This document shows positions 23,577 through 31,993 of a DNA stretch of 64,000 nt, in pieces. Each line of letters opens with the position of its first letter. Positions within the stretch are counted from its first letter, which is position 1. The notes under the pieces are model-generated. The model was not told the origin of the DNA. It did not search any database and worked only from the letters and a program-made list of their open reading frames with translations. The stretch is from the NCBI GenBank assembly GCA_902780935.1, contig CACZHP010000001.1, positions 1-64,000 on the forward strand. The letters are read 5' to 3'. The position numbers and the translations under genes are program-made. The stretch is from an uncultured Bacteroidia bacterium. GTDB taxonomy: Bacteria > Bacteroidota > Bacteroidia > Bacteroidales > UBA932.

Positions 23577-25598
23577 TCAGGGCCTCGCAGTGGCCTGCTT
23601 CCAGGTGTCGAAGAAGCCGGGGAATGATTTGGCAACACAGGCGGTGTCATCAATCTTGATCGGACCGTCGGCTCCAAGTGAGGCGACAGTCAAGGCCATG
23701 GCCATGCGGTGGTCGTGATATGAAGTATATTCACCGCCCTTAAGTAGGGTTCCGTTAAGGATGCGGCTCTCAAGGGAGTGGCCTTCGACGGTCAGGAGAT
23801 CTCCTTCAGCATAAGCTTTCACCCACATCTTAGCCAGTGTCTCAAGGATGGCTTTGCCACGATCGCTTTCCTTGCTGGCCAATCTCTTGAAACCGAGAAT
23901 ATGGCTTACACCACCGCAGAAAGCGGCCAGCACGGAAACTATCGGGAATAGGTCCGGGCAGTTGCCGAGGTCTGTGTCGAAACAACGCAGCGGGGCCCGT
24001 TGTGCGGTGATAATGCCCGTCTCTTCCTCCTGGGACAGGCTGGCACCGGCGTCCATAAGGATGTCCATTATGGATATGTCCGCCTGGAGGGAGGTTGTGT
24101 CAAGACCCTTTAACTGCACTTTTCCGAATACGGCACCCGCCACAAGGAAGTTGGCGGCGGCGCTCCAGTCGCCCTCAATGCTGAAACTGGCCGGTTTATA
24201 TTCCTGGCCACCTCTAATCTTGAAGGTTATTCCTGTGCAAAGACCCCAGTCCTGCGCCTCCATGAATTCCTCATCGCCCTCCATCTCGCTCCCGATCCGT
24301 ATGCCGAACTTTTTGAGGACATCCAGAGTTATGAACATATAGGGGATGCTCTTAGGCTCATGGACATGGATCACTGAATCGCCCTCCAAGAGCGGCAGGG
24401 CCATTAACAGGCCGGAGATAAGCTGGGAACCTTCTTTCCCGGAAATGTCCACCTTGCCGGGGATCAATGGTCCTTGGACTGAAAGAGGAACTTTGATATC
24501 TCCTGAAGCCTGATCACCAAGTGGCCGGAGGATCGTTCCGAACTGGGCCATAATCTCTGAGGCACCCTTTAACGGCCGGTTCAGCAATGTGCCTTCCCCG
24601 GTGATTTCCACAACGTTAGCGAATTTCCCGGTCTTTTGAAGAGCCGCCACAATCGGGATCATGAGCCGGGTCAGAAGGCCGGATTCTCCGACATGAATAT
24701 GGCTGGGGAGATCCCTCGCCGCAGATAGATCCTTAGCTTCGCTCAGGATGACAGCGACGGCTTTAGCCGCTTCACTGTCGCCGCAGGGAGAATAGCCGCT
24801 CAGGGTATATCCTTCGCTACGCTCAGGATGACAGGATGGTTCGGAATGACGGTCAGCGAGGGCTGCCGCTATGATGGCGCGCTGGGCGAAGCTCTTCGAG
24901 GCCGGCATCTGAAGTACCACGCCGTCGGAAGGCAGAAATCCACCATCATACAGCGCTTCAGTCATCTCTGAATACGGCCACTGGCCGGGAGCCGCGGCCT
25001 CAGCGGAATTCAAAGCGGCGTATGTGAAAGGAGATCCCAAGCGAAGGCACTCAAGCCGGCTCATTCGGCCGGCCTCACCCATCGCGAAGGCCACAAGACG
25101 ACCTTCATCAAATTCATCGTAAAGAGACAAAACCCGGTTCGCATCATCCTCAGAACCAGCTGACACAGCGATCTTTATGATTTCTCCCCCAAATTTACGG
25201 CACCGCTCGGCGGTCTCTTGAAGGACCTCCAGTGAAGGGGTCCCGTCAAAGAAATGGCAGGAACGGATCATCCGGGTTCCGAACTCGCTGCACGAACGGC
25301 GAAGACGCTTGCCCATCTCTTTTGGAGCCTCAATCTCGACATCAATAAAGGCGGCGCCGGCCTCAATGGCCGCCTGGAGTTTAGCCTCGGCCTCCTCCCA
25401 AGTGCCGTTCCCATCTCCCGCTACCCTGCAAGTGGCGATCAGAGGCGTGTCCGAGGAAGAAAACAACTCAGAAATCTCATCTTCATCCAGAGGACACCGG
25501 TCAAGGCGGATCTCGGCCATCTGTATGGCCGGGACATTATGGTCAAGAAGATTGAGTATCTCCTCAAAGGAGCGGTTCTGTATGGTTACGCAGATCAT
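23577..25598 (-). CDS. aroDA: Fused 3-dehydroquinate dehydratase (type I) and EPSP synthase
   Basis: A 673-residue fusion. Residues 1-215 are a type I dehydroquinase: AEIRLDR (E29, R31), SCHFF (H115) and EIIKIAV (Schiff-base K142). Residues ~222-670 are EPSP synthase: MPASKSFAQRAI (K235), GESGLLTRL, GEGTLLNRPL, KEGSQLISGLLMALPLL, EGDWSAAANFL and YHDHRMAMAL. Two shikimate-pathway steps are thus joined in one chain. Residues ~252-299, between ADRH and HIHVGES, are an insertion encoded by two family C repeats (CHPERSEGY and VILSEAKDL). Its start lies two bases after the aroB stop, so they form an operon. Confidence 0.93.
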   Translation of the reverse strand: MICVTIQNRSFEEILNLLDHNVPAIQMAEIRLDRCPLDEDEISELFSSSDTPLIATCRVAGDGNGTWEEAEAKLQAAIEAGAAFIDVEIEAPKEMGKRLRRSCSEFGTRMIRSCHFFDGTPSLEVLQETAERCRKFGGEIIKIAVSAGSEDDANRVLSLYDEFDEGRLVAFAMGEAGRMSRLECLRLGSPFTYAALNSAEAAAPGQWPYSEMTEALYDGGFLPSDGVVLQMPASKSFAQRAIIAAALADRHSEPSCHPERSEGYTLSGYSPCGDSEAAKAVAVILSEAKDLSAARDLPSHIHVGESGLLTRLMIPIVAALQKTGKFANVVEITGEGTLLNRPLKGASEIMAQFGTILRPLGDQASGDIKVPLSVQGPLIPGKVDISGKEGSQLISGLLMALPLLEGDSVIHVHEPKSIPYMFITLDVLKKFGIRIGSEMEGDEEFMEAQDWGLCTGITFKIRGGQEYKPASFSIEGDWSAAANFLVAGAVFGKVQLKGLDTTSLQADISIMDILMDAGASLSQEEETGIITAQRAPLRCFDTDLGNCPDLFPIVSVLAAFCGGVSHILGFKRLASKESDRGKAILETLAKMWVKAYAEGDLLTVEGHSLESRILNGTLLKGGEYTSYHDHRMAMALTVASLGADGPIKIDDTACVAKSFPGFFDTWKQATARP
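24708..24845 (-). repeat. Family C repeat pair inside aroDA
   Basis: Two same-direction copies, CTTAGCTTCGCTCAGGATGA (near 24732) and CCTTCGCTACGCTCAGGATG (near 24811), with flanking GGATGGTTCGGAATGAC. On the coding strand they read CATCCTGAGCG...GAAG and are translated as CHPERSEG and ILSEAKDL. The frame through aroDA stays open. Confidence 0.85.
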
Positions 25599-25600
25599 GC

Positions 25601-26641
25601 TTATTCCTGTAGAAGTCTTGTCGCCTCGACGGGAGTCATGTCCTTGACGCTGACATCACCAATCCCGGAAGGCAAGATAAAATGAATAATATTCCCTTCG
25701 GCTTTCTTGTCTTTTCGCATCGCCCCGGTCAACTCTCCGACTTCAAAGGGACAGAGCACAGACATTCCACATGCCTTGAAATCGGCCTCCAGGCGATCTG
25801 AAAGGGCTGTTTCAGCCAAACCCAACTTCCCTGCCAGACGGGCGGCAAGTACGATTCCGATAGAAACGGCCTCTCCATGAGGAATGTTCTCTCCGGAAAG
25901 CTTCTCGATGGCATGGGCAAAGGTGTGGCCAAGGTTCAGCAACCTCCGTTCTCCCTTCTCAAAGGGGTCGCGTCCGGCGATTCCCGCCTTTATCATGGCG
26001 GCCTCCGCGATCAGGGAGTTAAGGCTCTGGGAATATCCGGAGATATCACCTCCTGCCTGACGGATGGCTGACAAAGTCTTGACAGCCTCCTCGTACAGAC
26101 CTTTGGAGTTGTCTATAATAAAAGTCTTCAAGAGCTCCGACGCTCCGCTAACGATTTGTCTATATGGCAGAGTCTCAAGTGATTCCGGGCATATAAACAC
26201 AGCTTCCGGCTGGCGGATGACTCCTATCATGTTCTTGTAGGAGTCAAGGTTGACACCGTTTTTGCCTCCAATGGCAGCATCAACTTGCGAAAGAAGGGTG
26301 GTAGGGATGAATGCGAAACGGACTCCCCGCTTGTAAACCGAAGCGGCAAAGCCTGTCATGTCTGTGGTTATTCCACCGCCAATTCCAAGCACAAGGGCAT
26401 TCCTGTCGGCGCCCTGCTCCATAAGCCAGCGGTCGATCTCCACCACAGTGGAAAAGTCCTTATTACCCTCTGTAGCGTCAAGCTCGAATATTCCATCCGC
26501 CTCAACACCAATCCTTTCCGCCAGCCTCCGAACATTCCGGTCGCAGACGACGAAGACCCTGGAGACGATGGAATTCCCCTCTTTCAGGTATTTTCCTACC
26601 TCAGAGATCCCGCAATGAACGATATTGATCACCTCCGCCAT
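25601..26641 (-). CDS. aroB: 3-dehydroquinate synthase
   Basis: A 346-residue protein. The start at 26641 (MAEVINIVHCG) is preferred; the six codons upstream come from a family C repeat. Motifs: NALVLGIGGGITTDMTGFAASVYKRG, FIPTTLLSQVDAAIGGKNGVN, GASELLKTFI, and LLNLGHTFAHAIEKL with GEAVSIG (metal-binding Glu/His). It converts DAHP to 3-dehydroquinate, the substrate of the AroD half encoded next to it. The family is certain, with a length near normal. Confidence 0.96.
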   Translation of the reverse strand: MAEVINIVHCGISEVGKYLKEGNSIVSRVFVVCDRNVRRLAERIGVEADGIFELDATEGNKDFSTVVEIDRWLMEQGADRNALVLGIGGGITTDMTGFAASVYKRGVRFAFIPTTLLSQVDAAIGGKNGVNLDSYKNMIGVIRQPEAVFICPESLETLPYRQIVSGASELLKTFIIDNSKGLYEEAVKTLSAIRQAGGDISGYSQSLNSLIAEAAMIKAGIAGRDPFEKGERRLLNLGHTFAHAIEKLSGENIPHGEAVSIGIVLAARLAGKLGLAETALSDRLEADFKACGMSVLCPFEVGELTGAMRKDKKAEGNIIHFILPSGIGDVSVKDMTPVEATRLLQE

Positions 26642-26648
26642 ATTGATA

Positions 26649-26702
26649 CCTTCTGTCATTCTGAGCGATACCTTCTGTCATTCTGAGCGAAGCGAAGAAT
26701 CT
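26649..26702 (+). repeat. Tandem family C repeats between the PPC gene and aroB
   Basis: CTTCTGTCATTCTGAGCGA occurs twice in a row, the second copy continuing as AGCGAAGAATCT. The second copy abuts and partly forms the stop codon of the PPC gene; the first reaches the aroB start. Confidence 0.85.
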
Positions 26703-27123
26703 AAAAGTCGTAGAGATTGATGCCGATGGATGGCTCGAAACGGCGGCCGATTTTGCAATGGAAACGCCTCACGACCAATTCACAAGCCCCGTTCAATGTA
26801 CAGCAAAGAAGGTGACCTCCGACCACAGTGTAATCCCTGCGGCCGAAATTGGCATGGAGATGAAGATACGGCTTCCCGTCCTTTTCAGAGATGTTACCGA
26901 CAAGACTCGAGATTTCCATCTGCTCGTCAAATGTCTTATCCACGTAAAGCTTGGTCGCCGGATCCAAAAACCGCAGTGTGGCGCTGTTGACAGCCCCTAT
27001 TCCGGAGATCTCACCGGCGAGGATTCCCTGCTCCTCGCAAAAAGCCGCCAATGCGGCCACCACTTCTTGATGGTTGTCTATACTTACGACAAAAGTGTCG
27101 CCATCTTGTACAAAAGAATACAT
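26701..27123 (-). CDS. PPC-domain (DUF296) DNA-binding-like protein
   Basis: A 140-residue protein covering one PPC/DUF296 domain. Seen are ILAGEISGIGAVNSATLRFLD, SSLVGNISEKDGKPYLHLHA and GGHLLCCTLNGACELVVRRF, the conserved His-bearing HLHA and GGHL strands of the family. In plants the domain accompanies AT-hooks; bacterial stand-alone members form trimers and their role is unclear. It lies in the leftward operon between the HAD lipoprotein gene and aroB. The stop codon touches a family C repeat. Confidence 0.85.
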   Translation of the reverse strand: MYSFVQDGDTFVVSIDNHQEVVAALAAFCEEQGILAGEISGIGAVNSATLRFLDPATKLYVDKTFDEQMEISSLVGNISEKDGKPYLHLHANFGRRDYTVVGGHLLCCTLNGACELVVRRFHCKIGRRFEPSIGINLYDF

Positions 27124-27165
27124 ATCTTATTGATTTTCAAATTTTCGTGAATATAATCAAAAACC

Positions 27166-28611
27166 TTATTCCTTACTCTTGTAGCCGTCGTATTTGTCAA
27201 GGAAGCCGTAGGAGAATCCAAGCGGATTCGAGGGATCCGACACATCTGTGGCTATGCAGTAAGTCTCGAGAATCTCTTTGACAGTCAAGTGTTTCTCCTT
27301 GAAATATTCAAGGGAACGGGCATTATCCTCTCCGTCAAAAACCTTCGGGGTTTTCTCCCCAAGGCGAATGGTCTTTTCCGAAGGGCGGAGACTCCTCATT
27401 CCGTTCTCGTCTCGACCCTGAAGAATGTAGAGAATATCCCCGGCTTTTGTGGCTTTCTTTAAATTATATCCAAGCGCTTCTTTCTCATACATAGCGACTT
27501 CCGCAATCAATCCTCCGCCATCAGTCACCTTTCTGGTCGCCCTGTTGAAGCAGACCACAAGCCTCATGGAAGAGAACTCCGTGCAGAAATTGAAATCACC
27601 GGTAGAGTCCATGAATCCGGCCCGGGGACCTTTCTGGCCATATCTGGGAACAAGGCAATTGCGAATAGCTTCCACCTTGCCCGGACCCATCGGCCTTGTC
27701 CTGGTAGGAATGCTGTCCTTTACCCATCCTCCATCCGTGGTTGCCAGGAATCCGCATCCGGTAGTGTAGTCATATTCAGGAAGATACCTGTCAGAGGAGT
27801 CCCTTGCCATTGTCATCGCGAGGACACCCTTGCAATAATCGTGGAGACCGAATACATCGACTGCTGCCATCACGGGACCAACCTCGGAAGCGGAGCATAC
27901 CCAGATGTCGAAACCATTGTCATACAATGCCTTCCAAAGCTCTCTGATGTTGTCGGTAACAGCGATACCGTCAACCCATGAGTATGTCCCATGGCTTCCT
28001 TCCAGCGAACGATAACCTGTCTCCACCACGGAATACTTCTCATGGGAGCGGCGGGCCATCTGATAAACTTCTTCCCCGGTCATCCCGGAGAACCAGCCCA
28101 TGGTCCAGAGGTAGGCATCGTCCGCTGTCATGTATTCCTGAAGCTTCTGATACATCAGACCCATGTCAGAGGCGAAATCTTTCCAGACAGGATCCGTGCC
28201 CATCCGGGCCTGGGTCTCGTAGTCCACACCTTGTGGCGTGAACGGCCCGAAACGGGAATACAGGTCGGCATAATCGCTGATGATTGACCTCAAGGATTCC
28301 TGCAGGCTCTCCGGATAGGTCTCCATCCCTGTATTAGCCATCTTTGAGAATTCTTCAGGATTGAGACCGAAGCACATTGTCTCCAGCTGATAGGCCATCA
28401 ACTGGACCGACACATCAAAGATGGAGCAAGTGTTGTCAAAATCAAAAACAACGTAGGGTTTTTCCTTCTGGCCGCGCTCTGAGCGAATAAAACTGTTGAG
28501 CGCTTTCTTAGCGTCCGGATTCCAATCCGGATGGGACACATATTGGGCACAGGAGGCCACCACAAGGAGGGCGACGAGAAGAATCGATTTACGGATATTG
28601 CTAATATTCAT
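27166..28611 (-). CDS. Secreted HAD-superfamily phosphatase-like lipoprotein
   Basis: A 481-residue lipoprotein (lipobox VASC). The HAD motif I is clear as YVVFDFDNTCSIFD (DxDNT), motif II as DIWVCSASE, and a late acidic motif is likely in FMDSTGDFNF. The size and the all-helical cap resemble bacterial phosphocholine/phosphoserine-type phosphatases. It starts 12 bases after the phosphodiesterase gene, suggesting the two act in turn on an organophosphate in the periplasm. The exact substrate is unknown. Confidence 0.72.
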   Translation of the reverse strand: MNISNIRKSILLVALLVVASCAQYVSHPDWNPDAKKALNSFIRSERGQKEKPYVVFDFDNTCSIFDVSVQLMAYQLETMCFGLNPEEFSKMANTGMETYPESLQESLRSIISDYADLYSRFGPFTPQGVDYETQARMGTDPVWKDFASDMGLMYQKLQEYMTADDAYLWTMGWFSGMTGEEVYQMARRSHEKYSVVETGYRSLEGSHGTYSWVDGIAVTDNIRELWKALYDNGFDIWVCSASEVGPVMAAVDVFGLHDYCKGVLAMTMARDSSDRYLPEYDYTTGCGFLATTDGGWVKDSIPTRTRPMGPGKVEAIRNCLVPRYGQKGPRAGFMDSTGDFNFCTEFSSMRLVVCFNRATRKVTDGGGLIAEVAMYEKEALGYNLKKATKAGDILYILQGRDENGMRSLRPSEKTIRLGEKTPKVFDGEDNARSLEYFKEKHLTVKEILETYCIATDVSDPSNPLGFSYGFLDKYDGYKSKE

Positions 28612-28623
28612 TGTGTTAATATA

Positions 28624-29850
28624 TTACAAAACCAGCCACCTGTTGAGGCTCTCATGCTGGGAGACGACCACGAACTTATAGAAATTGGACTGCCCGATCT
28701 TGTCCAGATCGTAGCGGAACTCCTCCGCTCCGGCATTCAGGTCCGCAAGGAGAATCCAGTTCTCCTTTCCGGAAGTCTTATACTCATCACAAGGGGCCGC
28801 GTAGATTTTGACCGGAGCGTTCTTTTTGTCAGCCGTCCAGCGGAGGATCACCTCCCGGTCATAAGTGGAGAGAACAAGATCGTGGATCTGTGTTTTTCCG
28901 ATGAACGGGATGCCATCCCTTTCCCAGCCCACTTGTTCCGGCACTTCCATCCCAAGGAACTCGCAGACGGAAGGGTTGATGTCGACCATAGCGGCCTTGC
29001 CTTCCCGGAAACGCTTGTTAACCTTCTGGTTGGTAGCGATCCAGGTGGCTCTTTCCCTGGCTGACTGTCCTCCGTGATTGTGGCCGTCGATCGTGCGCCC
29101 GTGGTCGGTCGTCACGATGATCATCCAGTCCTCCCCGAAATTCTTCTGGCGGTATTGCACAGCCTTCCACACACGGTCGATCTGCTCTCCGGCCTTGAGG
29201 ATATATTCATCGAAATATGAGCCGTTTCCGTACATGTGAGAGGCGTCGTCGGTGTACCATAGATAGACCCAACTGAGGTCCGGGGCATTCTCACGAATAC
29301 ACTTCGCCGCTTCCGTTGACGTTCTCTCGTCATAGTCGAAGACATGTAGATCTTTCTCTTTTTTGGGGTAATTTACCGAATCATGGTCATAGCCGTCCCG
29401 GACATAATCGATCTTAAGATTAGCGGTCTCGCTTTTCCCCTCTCCGAGAAGGACGGTCCTGTTGTCTGTCCAGCTGGAGAATATTCCTGTCGTAAGAGGT
29501 CTTTTCTGCTCTTTGGCGATCCTGAAGAGCGACCAGTAATTATAGTTCGGCGAAAGATTACTGTTGCCGAACACATTATGTTTATTGGCCCAGACTCCTG
29601 TCAGCATCGTATTGTACCCGACGGCCGAAATGGTGGGAGTCTCATTGTACATTCCGGTCTCACCTCCGACATAGCTGGCCCCGAAAGCCCCAGTGCGGTC
29701 AATGTCATAGATAACAGGAACATGCAGTCTCTCAATCACATCCTTCGGAATGCCGTCCACGATGATGATAACCGCCTTTTTCTCACCTTTGGCAAAAAGG
29801 CTTAGTAAAGAGAACAAGGCGAAAGCTGTCAATAACGCTTTTCTTAACAT
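28624..29850 (-). CDS. Secreted type I phosphodiesterase/nucleotide pyrophosphatase
   Basis: A 408-residue exported protein of the alkaline-phosphatase superfamily. Metal ligands are visible as VIIIVDGIPKDVI, the nucleophile segment ETPTISAVGYNTMLTGV (Thr in a P-T-x-S context), YTDDASHMYG and TTDHGRTIDGHNHG. It should hydrolyse phosphodiesters or phosphomonoesters in the periplasm. It starts the leftward operon that includes the HAD lipoprotein. A promoter lies in the gap to the divergent gene at 29929. Confidence 0.85.
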   Translation of the reverse strand: MLRKALLTAFALFSLLSLFAKGEKKAVIIIVDGIPKDVIERLHVPVIYDIDRTGAFGASYVGGETGMYNETPTISAVGYNTMLTGVWANKHNVFGNSNLSPNYNYWSLFRIAKEQKRPLTTGIFSSWTDNRTVLLGEGKSETANLKIDYVRDGYDHDSVNYPKKEKDLHVFDYDERTSTEAAKCIRENAPDLSWVYLWYTDDASHMYGNGSYFDEYILKAGEQIDRVWKAVQYRQKNFGEDWMIIVTTDHGRTIDGHNHGGQSARERATWIATNQKVNKRFREGKAAMVDINPSVCEFLGMEVPEQVGWERDGIPFIGKTQIHDLVLSTYDREVILRWTADKKNAPVKIYAAPCDEYKTSGKENWILLADLNAGAEEFRYDLDKIGQSNFYKFVVVSQHESLNRWLVL

Positions 29851-29875
29851 CTAATATTGTTTTAGTCGTGTTATG

Positions 29876-29906
29876 CGAAGATAGCGCGAACTATTCTTAA
29901 AACAAA
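29876..29906 (-). promoter_or_regulatory. Promoter of the phosphodiesterase operon
   Basis: On the minus strand TTTG (29906-29903), a 19-base spacer and TATCTTCG (29883-29876) fit the Bacteroidota TTTG-N19-TAnnTTTG pattern with one mismatch. It lies 25 bases before the start at 29850. Confidence 0.5.
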
Positions 29907-29915
29907 AAAGATGGG

Positions 29916-29923
29916 TATATTTG
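29916..29923 (+). promoter_or_regulatory. Candidate -7 box for the propeller-EEP gene
   Basis: TATATTTG matches TAnnTTTG and lies five bases before the ATG at 29929. It overlaps the earlier in-frame ATG at 29911, which argues for the downstream start and a very short leader. Confidence 0.45.
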
Positions 29924-29928
29924 AGGTT

Positions 29929-31758
29929 ATGAAAAAGATTCTGTCAATGATTGTGGCCGCCGCAGCGGCGATTAGCGTTCTTTCCGGATCCGGCGGAAAG
30001 GAAAAGTCCTCATGGGGAGACTATGTCGTTGCCTGTGGCGACAAAGACTTGTATATCGTGGATGTCAAGTCATCTACGCAAGACTCTCTTCAGGTGGTCT
30101 GGCATTGGAATGTGGATGAGGCTAAAGGCCAGATCCCCGACGCTGATGTCCACAGGGCCCGGGTCCTGGATGACTGCAAGCCGGTCGATGGGGGCAAACG
30201 TCTCCTTCTCACATCTTCCGGAGATGAGACCCTGCTACTGGATATCGCGTCAAGGAAGATCCTTTTCTACGCCCATACCCCCATGTCCCACTCGGCGGAC
30301 ATGCTTCCCGGAGACAGGATCGCTGTGGCTAATTCAACCAATCCGGCCGGTAACAGCCTTGAGATCTACGATGTCTCAAAACCGGGAGTGGTGATCTGGA
30401 AAGATTCTCTTCCCAGTGGCCACGGCGTGTATTGGTCTGAGAAGCATAATTGCCTCTTCGCCCTTGGCCACAAGGAACTTAGGAAATATTCCCTGAAAGG
30501 CTGGAATACTCAGCGTCATTCTCTCAGGCTCAGGAAGACTTACGCCCTTCCCGGCGCTGGCGGCCACGACCTGACCCCTTTAGGGGAGGACGCCCTCTTG
30601 ATCACAAACGGTGGCGGAGTATATGTTTTCGAAATCAACTCCGGTTCTTTCAGCCCTTTCAAGCCATTGGAAGGCAGTAGGAATGTCAAGTCAGTAAATC
30701 ACGATCCGGCCTCGGGACGGACCGTGTACACAATCGCCGAGACGAGCTGGTGGACGAACCACATCTATCTTCTGAACCCGGACAAAACCCTGACCTTCGA
30801 TCCCTCTTACAGGCTTTACAAGGTTCGCGTGCTTCCGGATTGGGAAGCGGTAAAAGCGGAGATGACTCCTCCCCCGTTCGCCGGATTCGATGTCAACCCC
30901 TCTCTCAGGGCCCCGGGAACCAACTTGAGGATCTTCGACGACAATATCTGGCAAAACGACAGTGATAAAAACCTTAAGGCTTGGGAACCGTTAAGAATCA
31001 GTTGCACCGACTCGGCGAGAAGCCTCGGTTTCGCCAAGATGATAGCGGACCATAAACCGGACATCGTGACCCTCCAGGAATATTCCTCCCACATGGACGG
31101 TTATCTGGCTCCTAAGCTGCGCGACCTCGGTTTCACCAACGCCTGCGAGAAGGACGGCACCTGGAACTTCACTCCCATCTTTTACGACAGTACTGCCGTG
31201 GAACTTGTCAAAGTGAAGTACAACCTTTACACTCCGAAAACCTACAGCAACGCCAACACCAAGTCTTTCACTTCGGCCGTGTTCCGTCACAAGGCGACTG
31301 GACGGGTTTTCGCCGTCCTCAACACACATCTGTGGTGGAGACCGGAAGAGGCGCAGCCGGGAAGCCAGATGGCCAGGGCCTCCCAAATCCGGCTAATGAT
31401 GGCTGAGGCTGACGCTATTAAGGCGGAATATAATTGTGTGATATTCCTGATGGGCGACATGAATTGCGAGGAGGACACCGTGCCCATCCGCCAGCTTTTG
31501 GATGATGGTTATATTCCTTGCTACAAGGCCGCTACCGTTTTCGGAGACAACAACAACGGACATCACCGCTGCGATCCGAGCGGGTTTTCCGCGGAAAGCT
31601 CCAGGAAGGGACCAGACCGGGCTACAGGCGCACTCGACCATTTCTTCATCCATAATGCTCCTAATGGTGTGGAAGTACTTGTATATTACTGTATTATGGA
31701 CGCTTACACACTCCCCCTCACCGACCATTACCCTAACTTCGCTGACATCAAGCTCTGA
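29929..31758 (+). CDS. Secreted protein fusing a beta-propeller-like domain to an endonuclease/exonuclease/phosphatase domain
   Basis: A 609-residue protein. The start at 29929 (MKKILSM) gives a clean signal peptide. Residues ~20-310 show blades such as YVVACGDKDLYIVDVKS, RLLLTSSGDETLLLDIASRK and YWSEKHNCLFALGHKELRKYS (DUF6528-like, low certainty). Residues ~325-609 are an EEP-type domain: LRIFDDNIWQND, PDIVTLQEYS, FAVLNTHLWW, FLMGDMNCEED, LDHFFIH and TDHYPNFADI, covering Asn/Glu/Asp/His positions of the fold. It likely cleaves a phosphoester in the periplasm, perhaps lipid-linked or nucleic, next to two other phosphodiesterases. Confidence 0.75.
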   Translation: MKKILSMIVAAAAAISVLSGSGGKEKSSWGDYVVACGDKDLYIVDVKSSTQDSLQVVWHWNVDEAKGQIPDADVHRARVLDDCKPVDGGKRLLLTSSGDETLLLDIASRKILFYAHTPMSHSADMLPGDRIAVANSTNPAGNSLEIYDVSKPGVVIWKDSLPSGHGVYWSEKHNCLFALGHKELRKYSLKGWNTQRHSLRLRKTYALPGAGGHDLTPLGEDALLITNGGGVYVFEINSGSFSPFKPLEGSRNVKSVNHDPASGRTVYTIAETSWWTNHIYLLNPDKTLTFDPSYRLYKVRVLPDWEAVKAEMTPPPFAGFDVNPSLRAPGTNLRIFDDNIWQNDSDKNLKAWEPLRISCTDSARSLGFAKMIADHKPDIVTLQEYSSHMDGYLAPKLRDLGFTNACEKDGTWNFTPIFYDSTAVELVKVKYNLYTPKTYSNANTKSFTSAVFRHKATGRVFAVLNTHLWWRPEEAQPGSQMARASQIRLMMAEADAIKAEYNCVIFLMGDMNCEEDTVPIRQLLDDGYIPCYKAATVFGDNNNGHHRCDPSGFSAESSRKGPDRATGALDHFFIHNAPNGVEVLVYYCIMDAYTLPLTDHYPNFADIKL

Positions 31759-31795
31759 GACGAGTTGAGTCATAGATAGTGGGGGCTGAAAACAG

Positions 31796-31834
31796 AAAAG
31801 GGGTTCGCTAACTGGTTGTTAGTGAACCCCTTTG
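31796..31834 (-). terminator. Bidirectional hairpin terminator between the EEP gene and tRNA-Arg
   Basis: AAAGGGGTTCGCTAAC and GTTAGTGAACCCCTTT pair around a five-base loop, flanked by A and T runs on either side. It can end both the tRNA transcript (minus) and the EEP gene (plus). Confidence 0.8.
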
Positions 31835-31908
31835 TGATTCCGTTGGGATTCGAACCCAAGACCCACAGCTTAGAAGGCTGTTGCTCTATCCAGCTGAGCT
31901 ACGGAACC
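31835..31908 (-). tRNA. tRNA-Arg (anticodon TCT)
   Basis: On the minus strand GGTTCCG pairs with CGGAATC to form the acceptor stem. The D arm (GCTCAGCTGGATAGAGC), the anticodon loop CTTCTAA with TCT, and the T arm GGGTTCGAATCCC are all present. The discriminator base is A; CCA is not encoded. It reads AGA/AGG codons. Confidence 0.95.
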
Positions 31909-31929
31909 AATCCTTGTTGAAAAGTTCCG

Positions 31930-31937
31930 CAAAGTTA
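31930..31937 (-). promoter_or_regulatory. Candidate -7 box for tRNA-Arg
   Basis: TAACTTTG on the minus strand matches TAnnTTTG and ends 21 bases before the tRNA 5' end. No clear -33 TTTG is seen. Confidence 0.45.
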
Positions 31938-31993
31938 AACTTTTAATTGCTATATTCACCGATATTTCGGAATAAAAGTTCTCAAAAAATATC

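Noticed and set aside
26642..26659. Upstream start for aroB
   Set aside because: These codons belong to a family C repeat; MAEVINI is the natural start.
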